A stretch of DNA of 18,584 nucleotides from an uncultured beta proteobacterium (GTDB lineage: Bacteria > Pseudomonadota > Gammaproteobacteria > Burkholderiales > Burkholderiaceae_B), in NCBI GenBank assembly GCA_903924715.1, contig CAIYCP010000157.1, positions 1 through 18,584 of the forward strand, written 5' to 3'. The position numbers were made by a program, and so were the translations under genes. The notes beneath the pieces are model-generated. The model was not told the origin of the DNA and did not search any database. It was given only the letters and a program-made list of their open reading frames with translations. Positions 14,820-18,584 of this stretch are shown one piece after another (positions within the stretch are counted from its first letter, which is position 1; the number at the start of each line of letters is the position of its first letter).

Positions 14820-16520
14820 ATGAACAGATGGACCAAGCAGGGTACGATTGCGCAACATCGTTTTAATTTTCTAATCCCACTCTACGCCCTAGTCTTCGCG
14901 GCCGTCGCGCTAATGGCGCTCGTGCCAGTGTTGGCGCTCGTCCTTGGAAGTCTACGCGACTCACCGCCAGGGCAGCCCGGCAACTGGACGCTTGAAAACT
15001 GGGCGAATCTAGCTTCACCTGGAGTGATCGACACCTTAATCACCACTATCCAGGTCGCTTGCTTGACCACCATTTTTTCAATGATCTTGGGTACGATGCT
15101 GGCGCTTATCATTCATCGTACCGATTTTCGCTGGCCCAACGCGATGACTGGCTTATTAGGTTTAAGCTTTTATTTCCCGTCTTTTATTTTAGGCATGGCA
15201 TGGATTGTCATTGGTTCGCCAGGCGGCTTGATCAATGACCTCATGCGTGAAATATTTGATATCGAGGCCAATCTTGATATCTACAGTGTCAGCGGAATCG
15301 TTTTAGTCATGGTGCTTCACCAAGTGCCCTTTGTGTACTTAACCATGCGCGGCCCAGTACTCGGGATGGATCCAAGCTACGAAGAGGCTGCGCGCACTTC
15401 AGGCGCTTCGGCGTTTACGATGCTCAGGCGCGTAACCTTGCCCATGCTGTCGTACGCGCTCGCCTCAAGTACATTGCTTTGTTTGGTCATGTCACTTGAA
15501 CAATTCGGCATCCCGGTTTTACTAGGCATACCAGGTCGTGTCACGGTCTTAGCCACTCAAATCTATTTGTTGTGCCGGTTTCCTCCCACTGCCTATGGGT
15601 TGGCCGCGGCAATTGGCTTAACGCTCGCAGCCATTACTGCATTGGCAATTTTGCTACAACGCAGACTCGCGCGAGGCGGGCAAGCGGTGGTCACCACGGG
15701 CAAGGCGGGGCGCATTACGCCGATCCGACTGGGCGCTTGGCGTTGGCCCGTGAATATTTTTTGCGGCTTATATATTTCGATGGGCTTAGTTTTGCCGACG
15801 ATCATTTTGCTTTACACCTCATTAATAAAATTTTTTACCGGCAACCCACTTGCCGCTGCGTATACCTTTCGCAACTACATCAGCATCTGGGAATCAGAGG
15901 GCACGCAACTCGCCACCTTGAACACCTTGCTTGTCTCGGGCGGCGGTGCGCTGGTCGGCGTGATGCTTGGCGCCGCGTGTAGTTATTTCACGGTCAGACT
16001 TAAACCCTCCGGACATCGCGTACTCGACATGCTTGTGATGTTGCCCTTCGGCGTGCCAGGCGTCGTACTCGGACTGGGGTTGCTCTGGGCTTATGCTTAT
16101 TTGCCCTTACCCCTTTATGGCACCATGACCTTGATCGTACTGGCGTATGTCACGCGTTTCTTGCCGTATGCAACGGAAACGGCGGGCGCGCGTTTCGTGC
16201 AACTTGACCGCAGCCTGGAAGAAGCCGCCTGGACAGCGGGCGCAAGCCGCCAAACAGGGGTTTGGAGAATCGTATTGCCCTTGAGCCTACCGTCATTACA
16301 AAGTGGTTACTTTTTACTCTTCATGGCCTTTTTCAGAGAAATCTCTGCAACGATTTTAATTTTTACAGCCTCCACGTCGGTACTGTCTGTATCGATCTGG
16401 TCTTACTTCGAACAAGCGGACTGGGGCATGGCGAGCGCCTTATCCATTTTGGCCATGATTTTAATGTTGGGCATCATGTCAGCACTTCTCTGGGCAATGC
16501 CTGGAGCAAGACAGAGATAA
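14820..16520 (+). CDS. AfuB/FbpB-type ABC transporter permease, two fused membrane domains
   Basis: This inner-membrane permease of 566 residues carries two homologous transmembrane domains in one chain, the normal arrangement for FbpB/AfuB/ThiP-type importers. Each half has its own EAA loop: YEEAARTSGASAFTMLRR (about 187-204) and LEEAAWTAGASRQTGVWR (about 466-483), both followed by a V/ITLP-type or IVLP motif. Many hydrophobic segments are obvious, beginning with FLIPLYALVFAAVALMALVP. Start choice: TTG at 14817 and ATG at 14820 are adjacent; the ATG is preferred. Neither has a clear Shine-Dalgarno, and the gene begins 6 bases after the stop of the binding-protein gene, so translation is probably coupled. 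The ATPase gene follows 24 bases after its stop. It forms the channel for the ligand captured by the preceding protein. Confidence 0.93.
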   Translation: MNRWTKQGTIAQHRFNFLIPLYALVFAAVALMALVPVLALVLGSLRDSPPGQPGNWTLENWANLASPGVIDTLITTIQVACLTTIFSMILGTMLALIIHRTDFRWPNAMTGLLGLSFYFPSFILGMAWIVIGSPGGLINDLMREIFDIEANLDIYSVSGIVLVMVLHQVPFVYLTMRGPVLGMDPSYEEAARTSGASAFTMLRRVTLPMLSYALASSTLLCLVMSLEQFGIPVLLGIPGRVTVLATQIYLLCRFPPTAYGLAAAIGLTLAAITALAILLQRRLARGGQAVVTTGKAGRITPIRLGAWRWPVNIFCGLYISMGLVLPTIILLYTSLIKFFTGNPLAAAYTFRNYISIWESEGTQLATLNTLLVSGGGALVGVMLGAACSYFTVRLKPSGHRVLDMLVMLPFGVPGVVLGLGLLWAYAYLPLPLYGTMTLIVLAYVTRFLPYATETAGARFVQLDRSLEEAAWTAGASRQTGVWRIVLPLSLPSLQSGYFLLFMAFFREISATILIFTASTSVLSVSIWSYFEQADWGMASALSILAMILMLGIMSALLWAMPGARQR

Positions 16521-16544
16521 AACAAGCAATGCATAGGCAAACTT

Positions 16545-17615
16545 ATGGGCATCTCAGTTAGAGACCTTGTCAAGATTTACGGACAGTCAACTGTCATCAA
16601 AGGAATTTCTTTTGATGTAGCGGATGGCGAATTCGTGACGTTGTTAGGACCAAGCGGCTGTGGCAAAACCACGACCCTGCGAGGCATCGCTGGTTTAGAC
16701 ACCATCGATGGCGGTGAAATTCGCATCAATGATCAGGTTGTTTCAAATGCGAGCTCAGGCGTTTTTGTGCCACCTCACGAACGTAATCTTGGCATGGTCT
16801 TTCAATCGTATGCTGTTTGGCCTCATCTCACCGTTGCGCAAAACGTTGCCTTTCCCTTAACCGTAAGAGGCGTGCGCGACACGGCAGAAGCGGTTCAGTG
16901 GGCGCTTGATATTGTCGGAATGAACCACCTTGCCGCCAGACGACCCTCAGAATTATCGGGCGGCCAGCAGCAGCGCGTTGCACTCGCGCGTGCGATTGTC
17001 GGCAAGCCACAGGTCTTACTGTTTGACGAACCGCTCTCAAACTTAGATGCGAGACTGCGCGACCGCACGCGGGCCGAAATCAGTCGCATCCAACGCGAAC
17101 TTCGCGTGCCGGCCATTTACGTGACACACGATCAGACTGAGGCACTTTCGATGTCTGACCGGATCATCGTGATGAACGCGGGCCTTACGATGCAAGACGG
17201 CACGCCAGCACAGATTTATCACGAACCTGTTAATCGTTTTGTCGCAGACTTTATTGGCAACGCGAATTTCTTAAACGTGCAGCGGCATGGCACAACATGG
17301 ACGCTACCCGATGGAACCCCGCTGCTGGTCAATGCCGAGGCTAAACAACTAGATAAAGAGCCTGTCGTAGCACTTTTGCGTCCAGAAGCCATTCAACTTG
17401 ACGCTCGCGAGCCAGGTCAAGCGATCACAGGCCTTAATCGCTTAACCGGCACGGTTGTCAGCAGCATATTTTTAGGCCAGCATATTGAACATCTCATCCG
17501 CGTTGCAGGTACCGAGTTGCGCGCGTTCTCGCGTGAGCTTCTTGAAGCCGGCGACACGATTACACTATCGTTTCATGCAAACGACTGTCGCGTATTAATC
17601 GACGATACTAACTAG
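16545..17615 (+). CDS. AfuC/FbpC/PotA-type ABC transporter ATP-binding protein
   Basis: This is a 356-residue ATPase that energises the fused permease. Walker A GPSGCGKT (35-42), Q-loop VFQSYAVWPHLTV (85-97), signature LSGGQQQR (137-144), Walker B VLLFDEP (157-163), D-loop SNLDAR and switch His195 in YVTHDQTEAL are all intact. The C-terminal 120 or so residues (from about FIGNANFLNV) match a TOBE-type domain, as in PotA, MalK and FbpC, with LLRPEAIQL as a characteristic TOBE segment. The ATG has AGG at 16535-16537, 7 bases upstream. It lies between the permease and the second MmgE/PrpD gene (51-base gap) on the same strand, so all four could be cotranscribed. The ATPase does not reveal the ligand, since Fe(III), spermidine and phosphonate systems share this type. 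Confidence 0.94.
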   Translation: MGISVRDLVKIYGQSTVIKGISFDVADGEFVTLLGPSGCGKTTTLRGIAGLDTIDGGEIRINDQVVSNASSGVFVPPHERNLGMVFQSYAVWPHLTVAQNVAFPLTVRGVRDTAEAVQWALDIVGMNHLAARRPSELSGGQQQRVALARAIVGKPQVLLFDEPLSNLDARLRDRTRAEISRIQRELRVPAIYVTHDQTEALSMSDRIIVMNAGLTMQDGTPAQIYHEPVNRFVADFIGNANFLNVQRHGTTWTLPDGTPLLVNAEAKQLDKEPVVALLRPEAIQLDAREPGQAITGLNRLTGTVVSSIFLGQHIEHLIRVAGTELRAFSRELLEAGDTITLSFHANDCRVLIDDTN

Positions 17616-17666
17616 CAACACACCACGCAGTCACTTACCACCAATTAGATCAACAGGAATTTAGTC

Positions 17667-18584
17667 ATGACTCAGTCAAACGCCCCTCAAACGATCCTTG
17701 AGCAAATCGCCGAACGCATTGTGTCCTTTGATCTGAAGGCCATCACACCACAAGCTATTATGTTGTCGCGCACCGCCATCATTGATACGCTAGGTGTCAC
17801 GCTGGCCGGTGCAATCGAGCCATGCACGACCAACCTGTTACGTACCCCTGGGGTCGCCTCAGCCCCTGGTATTTGTACAATTTTTGGCACCGCACAAAAA
17901 ACATCGGCCTTAGATGCCACCTTTATTAATGGCACGGCTTCGCACGCCTTGGATTACGATGACTTTAGTCAGCCAATGGGAGGCCATCAATCCGCCCCGT
18001 TGGTTGCTCCGCTCATGGCGATTGCCGAAGAGCGTGGCGCCTCTGGCCTGCAATTGATTCAGTCCTACGTCGTCGGCATTGAAACCGAAATCCGCCTGGC
18101 ACGTGCGGTGAACTTTTACCACTACGACAAGGGCTGGCACCCTACTGCCACACTCGGTGTGTTCGGTGCCGCCGCCGCTGCCGGCCATCTATTGGGCCTC
18201 AGCGCAAAAAAACAAGCCATTGCTCTGGCCATTGCAGCCTCCTTTGCTTCGGGCATCAAGGCGAATTTCGGTACGATGGTCAAGCCGCTTCATGTTGGGC
18301 AATCCGCGCGCAATGGTTTGCTGGCGGCGCTCATGGCCGATGCAGGCTATGACGCCAACCCCGAAGCACTTGAACACCATCAAGGTTTTTTCAATGCGTT
18401 CAATGGCAAAGGCAATTACGACGCCAAACTGATTTTTGAGAACTGGGCCAATCCGCTTGAAGTCTTAAGCCCAAGCATGGGGCTCAAACAATTCGCTTGC
18501 TGTGGCAGTACCCATCCTGCGGTCACGATGGCGCTTCAGCTGCGCCAAGAAGAGACCTTCAATCCGCAAGACATCGAAAAAGTC
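17667..18584 (+). CDS. MmgE/PrpD family protein (second of two), 3' end cut by window edge
   Basis: The first 306 residues of an MmgE/PrpD protein are visible from the ATG at 17667, preceded by AGGA (17655-17658); members are about 450 residues, so about one third is missing. Motifs: IIDTLGVTLAGA (38-49), FINGTASHALDYDDFSQ (86-102) carrying the conserved D-x-DD, GGHQSAPLVAPLMAIAE, WHPTATLGVFGAAAAAG with His158, VKPLHVGQSARNGLLAA with Lys206 and His209, and LKQFACCGSTHPAV with Lys274, a Cys pair and His283. Unlike the first MmgE/PrpD gene in this window, all canonical active-site motifs are present, so it is likely a functional isomerase, dehydratase, decarboxylase or epimerase acting on a polycarboxylate-like acid. 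Its position directly after the AfuABC-type transporter suggests it acts on the imported compound; this is inference. The two copies differ widely and are not a recent duplication. Confidence 0.93.
   Translation, partial: MTQSNAPQTILEQIAERIVSFDLKAITPQAIMLSRTAIIDTLGVTLAGAIEPCTTNLLRTPGVASAPGICTIFGTAQKTSALDATFINGTASHALDYDDFSQPMGGHQSAPLVAPLMAIAEERGASGLQLIQSYVVGIETEIRLARAVNFYHYDKGWHPTATLGVFGAAAAAGHLLGLSAKKQAIALAIAASFASGIKANFGTMVKPLHVGQSARNGLLAALMADAGYDANPEALEHHQGFFNAFNGKGNYDAKLIFENWANPLEVLSPSMGLKQFACCGSTHPAVTMALQLRQEETFNPQDIEKV

Overview
The window looks like an accessory catabolic and transport region from a betaproteobacterium, most likely a Burkholderiales/Alcaligenaceae relative. The main reason is two tandem tripartite-tricarboxylate/Bug-type binding proteins, a family hugely expanded in Bordetella, Achromobacter and relatives. 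HyuA/HyuB, stand-alone CitE-like lyases and MmgE/PrpD proteins also commonly sit near Bug genes there. Base composition is moderate (about half GC by eye), lower than Bordetella itself. No rRNA, tRNA, CRISPR array, insertion sequence, phage gene or origin is visible.

Layout. (1) Positions 1-3338, minus strand: a peptide-type ABC transporter operon (DppB-like permease, DppC-like permease, GsiA-like double ATPase cut by the left edge), with a good sigma70-type promoter at 3377-3405. Its binding protein is not in the window. (2) 3456-4085, plus: a small LON substrate-binding-domain protein. (3) 4150-10938, plus: a five-gene unit, hyuA-hyuB (ATP-dependent hydantoinase/oxoprolinase family), two Bug binding proteins and a CitE-like CoA-ester lyase. 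(4) 10965-13479, minus: an MmgE/PrpD protein followed by a TauD/TfdA-type Fe(II)/2-oxoglutarate dioxygenase, ending in a long perfect hairpin that faces the end of the citE-like gene. (5) 13713 to the right edge, plus, divergent from (4): an AfuABC/FbpABC-type ABC transporter (binding protein, fused double permease, ATPase) and a second MmgE/PrpD gene cut by the right edge.

How they may work together (inference): four uptake routes (peptide ABC, two Bug proteins, AfuABC-type ABC) flank enzymes that activate or open a ring/amide (HyuAB), isomerise, dehydrate or decarboxylate a di- or tricarboxylate-like acid (two MmgE/PrpD), oxidise or cleave an ether, C-N or C-S bond (dioxygenase) and split a 3-hydroxyacyl-CoA (CitE-like). 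This gene set is consistent with use of small organic acids or nitrogen-containing carboxylates, but the sequence does not identify the substrate. No regulator gene is present. Individual families are all well known; any novelty lies in the combination and in a few local features (hairpin over a stop codon, TTG starts, an AfuA-like protein apparently without the iron-binding tyrosine pair).
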